DNA from: Lachnospiraceae bacterium | GTDB lineage: Bacteria; Bacillota; Clostridia; Lachnospirales; Lachnospiraceae | Direction of reading: 5' to 3' | Assembly (NCBI GenBank): GCA_017476665.1 | Contig: JAFUZJ010000019.1 | Location: 1-64,000, forward strand | Length of the DNA stretch: 64,000 nt | In this document: in pieces, positions 52,408 to 62,278 of the stretch | How the letters are laid out: the number at the start of each line of letters is the position of its first letter | Position numbering within the stretch: the first letter of the stretch is position 1 | Made by a program: the position numbers and the translations under genes | The notes under the pieces: generated by a model | The model's input: the letters and a program-made list of their open reading frames with translations, nothing else | What the model was told of the DNA's origin: nothing | Databases searched by the model: none

Positions 52408-54361
52408 TTTGCACCCCTGGATCCCGTTTTTTACGCTTCTTTTTGTCCGGCGCAACCGGTACACCCACATAGATCATGCAGCTGCGCGGCGGAACCTGGA
52501 TCTTGCTCTCCTTGATCTCATCGGTGGTTTTTTCATGATCCGCCGACGCCGTTCCCCCAGAAAACTCCTCGATTCCGGTCGCAGGCGGCATTTCCTCCGT
52601 GGACAGCACCAGCTTCCACTTCATGCCCGCTGGCAGCTTCGGCATGGCAAGATTTCTCTTTTCCCAATACATATTTAATGCAAAGTAAAGAAATGCATCC
52701 TCCTCACCTTTGGTATTCTTTGCATATTTTCCGCAATATAGGATCCCGATATGCCGGTTGTAGCTCTCCGTGCGGGGACGCCATGCATTTTCACCGTGAT
52801 AGGACAGATCCGGATAACCGCAGGACAGATAGTCCATGATGCGGTTTTCTTTAGCCGGCCGCAAAACGGCGTGCTCCCTGCGCAGTTCCACCATCTTCTT
52901 CCAGAAAGCATAAATACATTCGTTCTTTTTCAGATCATTCCAATCCAGCCATGTCACATTGTTATCCTGACAATAGGGATTGTTATTCCCCCTCTGGGAA
53001 TTGCCGAACTCATCACCCATGAAGATCAAAGGGGTGGACTGGGACATCAGAAGCATGGTCATGGCGTTCCGGATCTGTTTGTTGCGGAGCGCCTGCACTT
53101 TCTTGCGCTTGCTGGGTCCCTCTTCCCCACAGTTCCAGCTGCCGTTAAAGTCATTGCCGTCCCGGTTGTCCTCACCGTTCGCCTCATTGTGCTTCCGCTC
53201 ATAGCAGACCATATCTTTCAGCGTCAGGCCAAAATAATTGCTCATATAATGGATTCTGCCCATTTTCGGCGGAATCTTACGCATCTGGGTGAGTACTGTC
53301 TCCAGCATGTTTTCGTCACCCTTAAGGTATTTCCGCATGGAATAAATATATTCATCACTGTAAGCGGCCAGATTCCGGTACTCCGGCATCTCATCCCGCT
53401 CATAAAGCTTGTCTGTGTCAAAATAATAATACCACAGCTTCGTCTCCGCCAGCATCGGCTCCGATGCGATCACATCCGCCGGAATATCCGGTCCCATGAG
53501 ATGAAATCCGTCCACTCGGTACTCCAAAACCCAGTAGCGAAGCACATAAATGATCTCCAGCGCCGTAAAGCCCTTGGGAAAATAGAGCTGCATCACAACT
53601 TCCATGCCCCTCTGATGAAAAGCATGTACCATCTCCTTAAACTCCCTGCAGGCATCATCTCCCGCGGCATAGGAAGCCTTGGGAGCATAATAATACCCCT
53701 GTTTATACCCCCAATAATTGATCTTTTTCGGCACCAGCCTGTCCAGATCCGCAGCCCCCGGCATATGCGTTGCATCGCGCATACCGAGCTGTGCACGACG
53801 TTCTTCCTCAGTGGGAATCTCCGTAAATTCATAGACCGGCTGCAGTTCCACCGTCGTAATCCCTGTCTGCTTCAGATAATCCAGCTTCTCCACCAGTCCC
53901 GCAAAGGTTCCCCTGTGCGCCACGCCGGATGAGGAATGCTTTGTGAAACCTCTTACATGCGCGCAATAGCAAATGCAATCTTCGTAGGGAATACGGGGCC
54001 TTACATCATCCTGCCAGTCAAACTCTGATTCCGGAATGACGGCCTTTAAGTCATGGAGCTTGCGTTCTTTTCCGTAAGGGTGCTTTTGATCGAACATTCT
54101 GGCATTCGGATCCGGCACAATACAGTTCTCCTCATAAAACTGATAGGAAATCCTGCACGCAGGAAGATCCCTGAAATATTTGCAATGTATATTACCCACC
54201 CTCTCCTTTGCAGTAAAGGGCAGCTTATATAATCTTTTCCCGCTTGTCCTGTCATAAATCAACACACCGCAATCGCTTTTTTTGGAAATGAATGAAAAAC
54301 GGATCGCACCGTCCTCCACGTATGCGCCTAACGGGTATGGTTTAATGTAGTTTGAAAACAT
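52400..54361 (-). CDS. GlgX-like GH13 protein with lost catalytic residues
   Basis: About 653 residues with the plan of isoamylase/glycogen-debranching GlgX: N-terminal CBM48-like region (about 10-110), a GH13 barrel (130-520) and a C-terminal beta domain. The scaffold is close to GlgX (KHNEANGEDNRDG, WGYKQGYYYAPKASY, TPLIFMGDEFG), but the four catalytic boxes are changed. DVVxNH reads MQLYFP, VDGFRFD reads VDGFHLM, LIAEPWD-type reads LWYYYFD, and VTAHDG reads MSNYFG. Nucleophile, general acid and stabiliser are all missing. It is probably a glycan-binding or regulatory pseudoenzyme. The start is ATG 54359-54361 after AGGTGG. Confidence 0.88.
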   Translation of the reverse strand: MFSNYIKPYPLGAYVEDGAIRFSFISKKSDCGVLIYDRTSGKRLYKLPFTAKERVGNIHCKYFRDLPACRISYQFYEENCIVPDPNARMFDQKHPYGKERKLHDLKAVIPESEFDWQDDVRPRIPYEDCICYCAHVRGFTKHSSSGVAHRGTFAGLVEKLDYLKQTGITTVELQPVYEFTEIPTEEERRAQLGMRDATHMPGAADLDRLVPKKINYWGYKQGYYYAPKASYAAGDDACREFKEMVHAFHQRGMEVVMQLYFPKGFTALEIIYVLRYWVLEYRVDGFHLMGPDIPADVIASEPMLAETKLWYYYFDTDKLYERDEMPEYRNLAAYSDEYIYSMRKYLKGDENMLETVLTQMRKIPPKMGRIHYMSNYFGLTLKDMVCYERKHNEANGEDNRDGNDFNGSWNCGEEGPSKRKKVQALRNKQIRNAMTMLLMSQSTPLIFMGDEFGNSQRGNNNPYCQDNNVTWLDWNDLKKNECIYAFWKKMVELRREHAVLRPAKENRIMDYLSCGYPDLSYHGENAWRPRTESYNRHIGILYCGKYAKNTKGEEDAFLYFALNMYWEKRNLAMPKLPAGMKWKLVLSTEEMPPATGIEEFSGGTASADHEKTTDEIKESKIQVPPRSCMIYVGVPVAPDKKKRKKRDPGVQNA

Positions 54362-54394
54362 TTTTCTCACCACCTAACAACAAAAGATATTTTT

Positions 54395-54423
54395 ATTATA
54401 CCGTATTGCGCAAATTTTCACAA
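54395..54423 (-). promoter_or_regulatory. Promoter of the GlgX-like gene
   Basis: Minus-strand TTGTGA (54418-54423) and TATAAT (54395-54400), spacer 17. It overlaps the DUF1292 promoter on the other strand. Confidence 0.65.
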
Positions 54424-54434
54424 GCAATTATAAT
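54406..54434 (+). promoter_or_regulatory. Promoter of the DUF1292 gene
   Basis: Plus-strand TTGCGC (54406-54411) and TATAAT (54429-54434), spacer 17. The two divergent promoters interlock over 18 bases, so polymerase can probably not occupy both at once. Confidence 0.65.
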
Positions 54435-54497
54435 GAAATTATCAAAATAATGCTAACCGTTCATAGGCCTGGGCGGTTGCAAAAGAAAGGAGCTCAT

Positions 54498-54815
54498 ATG
54501 GCAGAAAATAAGGATTACGAAGATGAAGAAATGACCGTGGAACTGGAGTTGGAGGACGGTTCCAAGGTAAATTGTGCCGTGATCACGATCCTCACCGTTG
54601 AAGCAAAAGATTATATCGTCCTTCTGCCTTTGGACGAAAAGGGGGAGAACAACGACGGAGAAGTCTGGTTCTACGGTTACAGTGAGAATCCCGATGATCC
54701 CAATGAGGAACCGGAGTTGATCTACATTGAGGATGACGAGGAATACGAAAAGGTTACGGATGCTTTTGATGAGTATCTGGACAACAGTGAGTTTGATGAG
54801 TTAATTGATGAATGA
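54498..54815 (+). CDS. DUF1292 protein
   Basis: A 105-residue very acidic cytosolic protein with the DUF1292 core: MTVELELEDGSKVNC, DYIVLLPLDE, VWFYGY and [13 protein letters not shown]. Start ATG 54498 has AAAGGAG before it. The family is common in Firmicutes, often beside yqgF and ureI-type conserved genes, with unknown function. Its last 62 bases overlap the end of the convergent helicase gene. Confidence 0.88.
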   Translation: MAENKDYEDEEMTVELELEDGSKVNCAVITILTVEAKDYIVLLPLDEKGENNDGEVWFYGYSENPDDPNEEPELIYIEDDEEYEKVTDAFDEYLDNSEFDELIDE

Positions 54816-56703
54816 TCGGATTTAAAAACCGCGAGATCAGCCTGGGACGTTCTTTGGTACCGGTGGTACAGAGAAGTTCCAGGTGTTTTTTTGCCCTTGT
54901 CATCGCCACATAAAAGATCCTGCGTTCCTCTTCCACCGTATCTGCATCCGGCATACTGCCGTGGGGATAATATTTCTCATTGCAATCCGGAAGATACACC
55001 CGGTCAAATTCCAGACCCTTGGAAGCATGCACCGTCATCAGAAAGATGCAGGAGTCGCCATCCGCTCCCATGGATCTGCTGCATTCCTTCATTCTCGACT
55101 CATACAGTCGCTGTGCCCGTTCCCACTCTGCCACATTGGGATAATTTTTGGCATCTTCTTTGTAAAAATCCAATTTTTGCAGCCATTCCTCCAGATGTTC
55201 TCCCGCCTCTTTTTGCGCGCTCAGATATACTTCGTATCCGACTGCCTTGCAGACATATTGTACCGCCAGCGCCGGCGGCATACCGCGCATACGCGCAAGC
55301 TGTTGTTTCAGCTTCTGCAGCTCCCTGTCGGCCCTTCCGTTCTGTCCGGACAGCCGCGCCAGATCGATCCTGCTGTTTTCCCCTGCACACTCCCTGCTGA
55401 TATAGCGAAGCGGTCTGTTCATGATCCGCAGGAAATGTTCTCTGCTACAGTCTCCCTGCGCCAGCTTTAAATACGCCATAATATCCTTCATGATAAAATG
55501 ATCATAAGGATTTCCTGTCTTCTCTTTCATCTCAAAGGGAATTCCTGCTTTGGAGAGCTGTACGGCCAGGCTCTGCATGGCGCTATTGGTCCGAAACAGC
55601 ACGCCGCAGGTGCCGTTTCCCGCTTCAGCCATCTCCTGCAAACGCTCTTTCAGATAAGATAATTCTTCCTGCCTCGTCTCAAAGCTCGCAAAGCGGACGC
55701 TTTCCCGGATCCCTGCATTCTTTCCCGCTGCATAGGAACCTTTATTCTGCAGGAAACGGCTTTTGTTCTCTGCAATGACCTTTTCCGAAAGCGCAACGAT
55801 CTCCTCCGTACTTCTGTAATTGGCATTTAATACGATCTGCCTTGCGTCATATTCCTCCACGAACCGTCTGACACAATCCGGATCGGAACCTCTGAACCCA
55901 TAGATTGCCTGATCCTCATCCCCCACCGCAAACACATTGCCATGCTTTTGACCTAATAGCTTCAGCACTTCGTACTGCATAGGATTGATGTCCTGAAATT
56001 CATCCACCAGTATATAGCGGAACCGTTCCTGCCAGTATTCCCGTATCACCTTGTCCCGCGTCAGCAGTTCCCGACATTCATAAACCATATCATCAAAATC
56101 AAGACCGCCCGCCTCCCTGCACTTTTCCCGGTAACGCTGCAGGATCACAGAAAAATCTTCCCGTTCTTCCGCAGGCAATGATCGCTTTGCCTTTTCTGTG
56201 TCCAGGGTATTCTTATAGAACCCCACAGCGGTCAGGTAATCTCCGGCCCGGGCCTTCAGCGTTTCGAATTCATAATGTCCTGTTTTTTCAATGGCTCTTT
56301 CTTTCAGGATTGCCTGCATGATCTCCCGTTTCTGTGATACGGACAAAATTTGATTTGTCGCGGGATAGTGGGATTTGATCAGAATATGATAGAAAACAGA
56401 GTGAAAGGTTCCAAAATTCACCGGCACAGATGCAGGTATACCTCCGCTATCGCACTGCATTTCCGCATAAAGTGCCTGAAAGCGATTCTGCATGGAAAGC
56501 GCTGCCTCTTTCGTAAAGGTAACCATTAAAATTTCTTCTGGGGGGATTTTTCGTATCTGGATCAGATAAAGAATTCTTTTGACGGAAATTGTTGTTTTCC
56601 CGGATCCGGGAGCCGCTAACACCATAGCGGCCCCTTCACCGAAAGCCACAGCCTGCCGCTGTGCCTCATTCAGTCCGTTAAACAGATTGCTCAAGCAGTT
56701 CAA
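54754..56703 (-). CDS. UvrD/PcrA-type superfamily 1 DNA helicase
   Basis: A 649-residue 3'-5' helicase. Motifs in order: Q-motif LNEAQRQAV, Walker A APGSGKTT, motif [62 protein letters not shown] and [15 protein letters not shown]. It is shorter than PcrA (~740) and lacks its C-terminal part. The start is a TTG at 56703 (frame LNEAQ must be included), placed within the last codons of gltX after AGGAAGGG. Its 3' end runs 62 bases into the DUF1292 gene. A repair or replication role is assumed from the family. Confidence 0.9.
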   Translation of the reverse strand: MNCLSNLFNGLNEAQRQAVAFGEGAAMVLAAPGSGKTTISVKRILYLIQIRKIPPEEILMVTFTKEAALSMQNRFQALYAEMQCDSGGIPASVPVNFGTFHSVFYHILIKSHYPATNQILSVSQKREIMQAILKERAIEKTGHYEFETLKARAGDYLTAVGFYKNTLDTEKAKRSLPAEEREDFSVILQRYREKCREAGGLDFDDMVYECRELLTRDKVIREYWQERFRYILVDEFQDINPMQYEVLKLLGQKHGNVFAVGDEDQAIYGFRGSDPDCVRRFVEEYDARQIVLNANYRSTEEIVALSEKVIAENKSRFLQNKGSYAAGKNAGIRESVRFASFETRQEELSYLKERLQEMAEAGNGTCGVLFRTNSAMQSLAVQLSKAGIPFEMKEKTGNPYDHFIMKDIMAYLKLAQGDCSREHFLRIMNRPLRYISRECAGENSRIDLARLSGQNGRADRELQKLKQQLARMRGMPPALAVQYVCKAVGYEVYLSAQKEAGEHLEEWLQKLDFYKEDAKNYPNVAEWERAQRLYESRMKECSRSMGADGDSCIFLMTVHASKGLEFDRVYLPDCNEKYYPHGSMPDADTVEEERRIFYVAMTRAKKHLELLCTTGTKERPRLISRFLNPIIHQLTHQTHCCPDTHQKHP

Positions 56704-58138
56704 TGCCCTTCCTGATGCGTCGCAGGGACTCCTCCTTGCCCAGCACCTCCATGATCTCGGTGGCGCCCGCAGGAGTCATCTGCTTGCCGGAGACGGCTGT
56801 ACGGATCGGCCACATCACATAGCCGTTCTTTACGCCCTTCTCCTCCACATATTTTACAAGAGTCTGATACAGCCCGTCATTACTGTAGTCCTCCTGCGCC
56901 TCCAAAATCGGAAGCATATCCTTCAATACCTGCAAAGAAGTTTCGGAATTTGTCTTCATCTTCTTGTGCGTATACATTTCCACACTGTATTCCGGTAATT
57001 CCTCAAAGAAATCTACATGCTCCGCAATATCCGGGAACACCTCAATCCTTGTCTTCACCATATTAGCGATTTTCTTCAGATCAAAGTCTTTCTTTAAAGC
57101 AGCCTTCAGATACGGCTCTGCCATCTCATAGAAAGCGTCAAAGTCCATTGCCTTGATATACTCGCCGTTCATCCATTTCAGCTTCACAATGTCAAATACA
57201 GCCGGGGACTTGCTGATACGGTGATAATCAAATTCTTTGATCAACTCGTCCAGCGTAAAGATCTCCCGATTGTCTTCCGGGCTCCACCCCAAAAGCGCGA
57301 TATAATTCACAACCGCCTCCGTCACAAAGCCCTGCTCTAACAGATCCTCAAAAGAGGAATGTCCGCTTCTCTTGGAGAGCTTTTTATGATTCTCATCTGT
57401 GATCAACGGCAAATGGATGTAAACCGGGCTCTGCCAGCCAAAAGCATCATACAGTCTCTGATACTTTGGGGAAGAAGAAAGATACTCATTTCCCCGCACC
57501 ACATGCGTGATATTCATGGTATGGTCATCCACCACATTGGCAAAATTGTACGTGGGATAGCCGTCAGACTTGATCAGGATCATGTCATCCAGCTCCGCAT
57601 TTTCCACAGTGATGTCCCCGTAAAGCTCATCATGGAACGTGGTCGTGCCCTCATTGGGGATATTCTGCCGGATGACAAAAGGCTTTCCAGCGGCAAGATT
57701 TGCCTCCACTTCCTCCTTGGAAAGCGACAGACAATGCTTATCATAGATACTGATCTCTTTGCCCTCTACCACCTCGGTCTTCAGCGTGGCGAGCCGCTCC
57801 TTATCGCAGAAACAATAATAAGCCTCTCCCTTATCGATCAGTTCCTTTGCATATTTCATATAGATTCCGGTCTTCATGCGCTCGCTCTGCACATAAGGGC
57901 CATATCCGCCGTCCTTATCGGGACCCTCATCATGTACCAAGCCGGTTTTCTCCAGCGTGCGGTAAATGATATCCACAGCCTCCTCAACAAAACGCTCCTG
58001 ATCCGTGTCCTCGATGCGCAGCATGAAATCTCCGCCGTCATGCTTCGCGATCAAAAATTCATACAATGCCGACCGCAGATTTCCCACATGCATACGACCG
58101 GTGGGGCTGGGGGCATAACGTGTTCTGATTTTCGTCAT
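56678..58138 (-). CDS. gltX: Glutamyl-tRNA synthetase
   Basis: A 486-residue class I synthetase. HIGH motif is in [18 protein letters not shown], the Glu site in [10 protein letters not shown], and KMSKS is [11 protein letters not shown]. The Cys-x-Cys zinc-type region is replaced ([10 protein letters not shown] holds two Cys), and the C-terminal helical anticodon domain is complete. AGGAGGAAAT precedes the start. It overlaps the helicase gene by 26 bases, so both are likely co-transcribed. Confidence 0.96.
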   Translation of the reverse strand: MTKIRTRYAPSPTGRMHVGNLRSALYEFLIAKHDGGDFMLRIEDTDQERFVEEAVDIIYRTLEKTGLVHDEGPDKDGGYGPYVQSERMKTGIYMKYAKELIDKGEAYYCFCDKERLATLKTEVVEGKEISIYDKHCLSLSKEEVEANLAAGKPFVIRQNIPNEGTTTFHDELYGDITVENAELDDMILIKSDGYPTYNFANVVDDHTMNITHVVRGNEYLSSSPKYQRLYDAFGWQSPVYIHLPLITDENHKKLSKRSGHSSFEDLLEQGFVTEAVVNYIALLGWSPEDNREIFTLDELIKEFDYHRISKSPAVFDIVKLKWMNGEYIKAMDFDAFYEMAEPYLKAALKKDFDLKKIANMVKTRIEVFPDIAEHVDFFEELPEYSVEMYTHKKMKTNSETSLQVLKDMLPILEAQEDYSNDGLYQTLVKYVEEKGVKNGYVMWPIRTAVSGKQMTPAGATEIMEVLGKEESLRRIRKGIELLEQSV

Positions 58139-58203
58139 TCTGAAATTTCCTCCTGTTACTCAACTAAAATCCATCATATCACAGTGAATTTTCAAAGTCC
58201 ACA

Positions 58204-59709
58204 TCATTTTTCGACTTTCGCTGCCGGCACCTCTGCCTTCGCGGCCTTTTTAAATTTATCCAATTCTTTTGCCGCCTGCGGAATCGCAATATTGGTTCCC
58301 GCGCCGGCCACACAGCCTCCGGGACATGCCATTCCTTCGATCAGGCAGCCGTTCATTTTCCCCGCCTTCGCCAGAAGCAGGATCTTTTTACACTCCGCCA
58401 GGCTCTCCGCATGCTCAATGTGGATTTCCGTGCCGGGATAGTAGGTATTGATACATTTCTCAATGGCGGATGCCACACCGCCTGCAACGCCGTATCCTCG
58501 CCCTGCACCGGTAGCATCGGTCATCTCATCCATCGCCTGGATTTCATGCAATAGGATTCCTTTTGCCTCAAACATGCCCGCAAGCTCTTCAAAGGTGATC
58601 ACAAAATCCACATCCGATCGCACCGTACGTCTGCTGGCCTCCAGCTTTTTCGACGCACAGGGACCGATAAACACAACCGACGCATCCGGATGCTCCTTTT
58701 TAATGATCCGTGCTGTTGCCACCATCGGCGTCAGCTCATTGCTGATCTTATCAATGGTTTCCGGGAACAGGTGCTTCGCCATCACCGACCAGGACGGACA
58801 ACAGGAAGTCAACGCGAACGTCTGATTGCCGCTGGCTACTTCCTTCACATAATGCTCCGCCTCCGCCATACAGCCCTCATCTGCGCCCAGCGCTGTCTCA
58901 TACACATCTGCAAACCCCAATTCCTTCAACGCTGTCTTGAACATCTCAGGCGTCACTTTTGACCCAAATTGTCCTACAAATGCAGGCGCCACCTGCGCAA
59001 TGATCTTGCGCCCGGACTGCATGGCACGGATCAGCTGGAAGATCTGCGATTTATCGGCAATCGCCCCAAAAGGACAGCTTACCATACACATACCGCAGGA
59101 AACACAAATCTCATTATCAATGACTGCTCTTCCCCGCTTGTCCGATTTTACCGCACCTACTCCACAGGCGTGTTTACATGGACGCTCTTTATGACAAATG
59201 GCATCATAGGGGCATACTCCCTTGCATTTTCCGCACTTAATACACTTATCCTGATCAATCACGGAGCGCCCCTTCACCATCGTGATCGCGCCGTTGGGGC
59301 ATACCGACTGGCAGGGATGCGCCACGCACCCCATACAGGAATCCGTGATCTCATACCGATTCTCCGGGCAGGCATTGCAGGCCGACGGGATCACCTGCAT
59401 CAGAGGCGGCTCATAGTATTTCTCATCAATATTGCTCTCCTCCAGCCCCTGCGTCAGATGTGCCGGGTGGTCTCTGTCCTCCGGACGCAGACTCATCCCC
59501 ATGGCAAGTCGTATGCGCTCACGTATGACCGCTCGATCCCTATACACGTTCTCCCAATATTCAGACTCCTCATAGTCCACAATCTTATAAGGCAGCGCCT
59601 CCATATCGTCTTTGAGATTCTCGGAATGATAAGCCAGATTCGCCACCTCTTTGAACACCCTCCTGCGAGTCTTCCGCACCGGCGTGTCAATCCCTCTCAT
59701 ATTACTCAT
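58204..59709 (-). CDS. [FeFe]-hydrogenase-like protein, group B type
   Basis: A 501-residue iron-only hydrogenase-type protein. The N-terminal part has a CxxC-type CNACPENRYEITDSCMGC region and ferredoxin clusters (CIKCGKCKGVCPYDAICHK, CVSCGMCMVSCPFGAI). The H-cluster signatures are TSCCPSW, GPCASKKLEA and EGMACPGGCVAGAGT, so all four H-cluster cysteines are present. It lacks the MPCTxKKxE wording of classic group A enzymes, which fits the poorly studied group B/sensory-like forms. Start ATG 59707-59709 follows GGAGGGG. No maturase genes hydE/F/G are near. Function could be H2 evolution or redox sensing. Confidence 0.9.
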   Translation of the reverse strand: MSNMRGIDTPVRKTRRRVFKEVANLAYHSENLKDDMEALPYKIVDYEESEYWENVYRDRAVIRERIRLAMGMSLRPEDRDHPAHLTQGLEESNIDEKYYEPPLMQVIPSACNACPENRYEITDSCMGCVAHPCQSVCPNGAITMVKGRSVIDQDKCIKCGKCKGVCPYDAICHKERPCKHACGVGAVKSDKRGRAVIDNEICVSCGMCMVSCPFGAIADKSQIFQLIRAMQSGRKIIAQVAPAFVGQFGSKVTPEMFKTALKELGFADVYETALGADEGCMAEAEHYVKEVASGNQTFALTSCCPSWSVMAKHLFPETIDKISNELTPMVATARIIKKEHPDASVVFIGPCASKKLEASRRTVRSDVDFVITFEELAGMFEAKGILLHEIQAMDEMTDATGAGRGYGVAGGVASAIEKCINTYYPGTEIHIEHAESLAECKKILLLAKAGKMNGCLIEGMACPGGCVAGAGTNIAIPQAAKELDKFKKAAKAEVPAAKVEK

Positions 59710-59769
59710 ACGATCCCCTCCATCCCTTACAACTCGTAATCTCGATAAAATTAGTTCTGTGCTCGTATT

Positions 59770-59798
59770 ATTATACTGAAATTGCAAGCTGTATTCAA
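59770..59798 (-). promoter_or_regulatory. Promoter of the hydrogenase gene
   Basis: Minus-strand TTGAAT (59793-59798) and TATAAT (59770-59775), spacer 17, about 60 bases before the start codon. Confidence 0.65.
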
Positions 59799-59846
59799 GT
59801 GGACCGAAGACAAATCAGAAGTTTTTTACCGACTCTTCTTGGCCTC

Positions 59847-61031
59847 TTACCCAATATCCTCCCTGCGAAATCGCCTTTTCCCCAAAAAAAGTCCTGTTAA
59901 CGCCGTCGTTAACCATACTCCAACCGTCCAAAACTCACTCCATGCAAAGCTGAGCGACGGATCATATTCCACGAACCATCCTCCACACATATACCAAAGC
60001 GCTGCAGGATTTAACAGGGCAGCCGTATGTGCGAAACCGTTTTTCACCAGATATGGCAGCGCCAGGCCTCCCCAGAAAAAAACACTCATACAAAGCATGG
60101 AAAAATAACTGTTCCTCAAAAAATATTGTACCGTCCCTGCCAAAACCGATACCAACACCACGAGCAGCCCTACAATGACCAACACCAATCCCAGATATTC
60201 CCTAAACTCCAATGGCACAAACGTAATAAAGGGATAAACAAAAAAGCCCCTCTTTTCCATGACCATAAAGGAACTGACCATTGTGCCCCATAAACCTCTC
60301 ATCGGCACAAACCACAGAAACATCCCCACAGGCACGCTCACTAAAATCAATGCATCTAAAAAACTACATACCATACCTGCAAAACACTTACCAAGCAGAA
60401 GATTCCGCCCTGTTTTACTGCAAAACACAATACTTTCCGTCCTCTGCAGCCGCTCATAGTCCATCAGATATAATACCGAAAATGCTGTCATGATCATCAG
60501 TTCCAGCAGGATTGCCCGAAACACTCTCCCAAATAATTTAGAATGCACCTCATACACCAGTCCCGGATAAAATCCGCACCGCGCCTCACCTGTCTCCTTA
60601 ATTTCCTGTATCCGTGCTTCTAACTTCTCGTAATTCCTCTCAATCCATCTTTGATAGGCTCCCTCCGGCTTAAAATCCACCGCCATACCGATCTTATCGT
60701 CCCTGATTCCTGTAAGGTCGAGCGTATCATAAACCCCTTTATTGGTTTTTACATATTCCGCATACCACCTCTCCAAACTGTTCTCATCAGGCTCACTGTT
60801 CCCAATCGGCTCGCGATCCCCGTCCAATATCCTTTCGATCCCTGTCTCTTCCAGATCCAATCCAACCCGCTGAATCACCTGATACATCTTCCGATACTCT
60901 GCCCTGTCATATCCCACATTTTCCCATACCAGGAATAAATCAAACACAAGAAAAATCACCAATAGCCCCCACAAAAACCATGCCCCCAAAAGCTTTCGGC
61001 ACTCATATCCGAATACTTTCCTGCTCATCAC
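59847..61031 (-). CDS. ABC-2-type exporter permease, second subunit
   Basis: A 394-residue membrane protein: an N-terminal helix (about 17-36), a large outside loop (40-180) rich in Glu and Tyr, then five to six membrane helices. No catalytic motif. It overlaps the preceding permease gene by 4 bases and is the last gene of the operon. Such pairs often export lantibiotics, peptides or lipids, but the substrate here is unknown. Confidence 0.85.
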   Translation of the reverse strand: MMSRKVFGYECRKLLGAWFLWGLLVIFLVFDLFLVWENVGYDRAEYRKMYQVIQRVGLDLEETGIERILDGDREPIGNSEPDENSLERWYAEYVKTNKGVYDTLDLTGIRDDKIGMAVDFKPEGAYQRWIERNYEKLEARIQEIKETGEARCGFYPGLVYEVHSKLFGRVFRAILLELMIMTAFSVLYLMDYERLQRTESIVFCSKTGRNLLLGKCFAGMVCSFLDALILVSVPVGMFLWFVPMRGLWGTMVSSFMVMEKRGFFVYPFITFVPLEFREYLGLVLVIVGLLVVLVSVLAGTVQYFLRNSYFSMLCMSVFFWGGLALPYLVKNGFAHTAALLNPAALWYMCGGWFVEYDPSLSFAWSEFWTVGVWLTTALTGLFLGKRRFRREDIG

Positions 61032-62227
61032 AGATCCCTCTCCTTATCCCGTCTTAACAATACCATGACCATTGTAACCGCAATTCCCGCAAGCAGGAGC
61101 AGACCGCCAAACGTCCTGAATAAACTGTGCCCATAAGAACGATAAAAATACATATCGCCAATCATAAACATATATTTTGTAAAAAACCTGATTCCCGCGC
61201 AATAAATGACCGCAGCAGGAATTGCGGCTGCCAGACCTGTGATATAATGGGACGATAATCTACCCACAAAATAGGAAAGCAACGCTCCTGTCATGGAAAT
61301 TCCCACCAACAAAACCATACATAATATCCAATATTCCCCCATAGTCATATCCACCCATAACCGATAGGGATTATGCGACAAAGGACAATCCCAAAACACA
61401 AACACATGCTTCTGTGCCAGCAAAATGGAATAGATTCCGCCAAGCACCGCCGCGACGATCCCCCCTGTAACTACACAGGCCGCCATCTGCTTTCCAAATA
61501 TCCTGCGCCCGGTCTTGGTGCTGACTGCAATGGGCAGAATCCCACGCAGTCTGTCCGAAATCTGATATGGCAGCATCAGCACAAAACAACACACTACCAC
61601 CAGGATTACCAGATTGAAAAAATCCGTATTAAGTAATTCATATACAGCGTCCGGTAACAGTGACATCTCATCCCGCATAAATAACGCCTTAAGCCGCTCC
61701 CGCGCCTCGTAAGAATTGCTGTTCAAAAAATCTGCATATATCCGTAGCGCGTCTTCATCCGCATAAATCCTTCCAAATTGAACATCACGCTCCATATTAT
61801 CTAACACCTGAATCCGAAATAGCAGCCATTGTGTCGCCTCATTCCGAAACCAGAATCGATTTGTTTCCTCCTGCACCGCCATTTCTGCATCCGTCACCGC
61901 CTCTTTCGCATGACTTTCCTGGAACTGCGCATATGTTGTCACATCATTTTCCTGAAAAACTATATCCTCCCTTATGTAAACCTCTACCTGATCAATGAGC
62001 TCCTCCCGCTTTTTCAACACATCCTGATATTCTGTCTTGGACAAAGTCGCCCCATACTCTGCCACCAGTTCCTCATAAAAGGGCACATCATAAGCTGAAT
62101 TCACATAATATCCCGGATAATACTGCCAGGCAAAAAACAAATATCCGAAAATCACCGCAAACAATGCAAACAACACGATCACCCGAAACTGAAAAATTTT
62201 CCGCAGTTCTTTCCTAAAAATCCTCAT
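61028..62227 (-). CDS. ABC-2-type exporter permease, first subunit
   Basis: A 399-residue membrane protein of the same layout: N-terminal helix, an extracellular region of ~170 residues (PFYEELVAEYG...), and a block of helices starting with FNLVILVVVCCFVLMLPYQISD. It resembles its neighbour in size and topology, suggesting duplication. Starts 51 bases after the ATPase gene; overlaps the next gene by 4 bases (ATGA). Confidence 0.85.
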   Translation of the reverse strand: MRIFRKELRKIFQFRVIVLFALFAVIFGYLFFAWQYYPGYYVNSAYDVPFYEELVAEYGATLSKTEYQDVLKKREELIDQVEVYIREDIVFQENDVTTYAQFQESHAKEAVTDAEMAVQEETNRFWFRNEATQWLLFRIQVLDNMERDVQFGRIYADEDALRIYADFLNSNSYEARERLKALFMRDEMSLLPDAVYELLNTDFFNLVILVVVCCFVLMLPYQISDRLRGILPIAVSTKTGRRIFGKQMAACVVTGGIVAAVLGGIYSILLAQKHVFVFWDCPLSHNPYRLWVDMTMGEYWILCMVLLVGISMTGALLSYFVGRLSSHYITGLAAAIPAAVIYCAGIRFFTKYMFMIGDMYFYRSYGHSLFRTFGGLLLLAGIAVTMVMVLLRRDKERDL

Positions 62228-62278
62228 CCTTCTACTCCTTTTTCTGAATCTTTATCCGACACTTTTTATCTGATCTAT

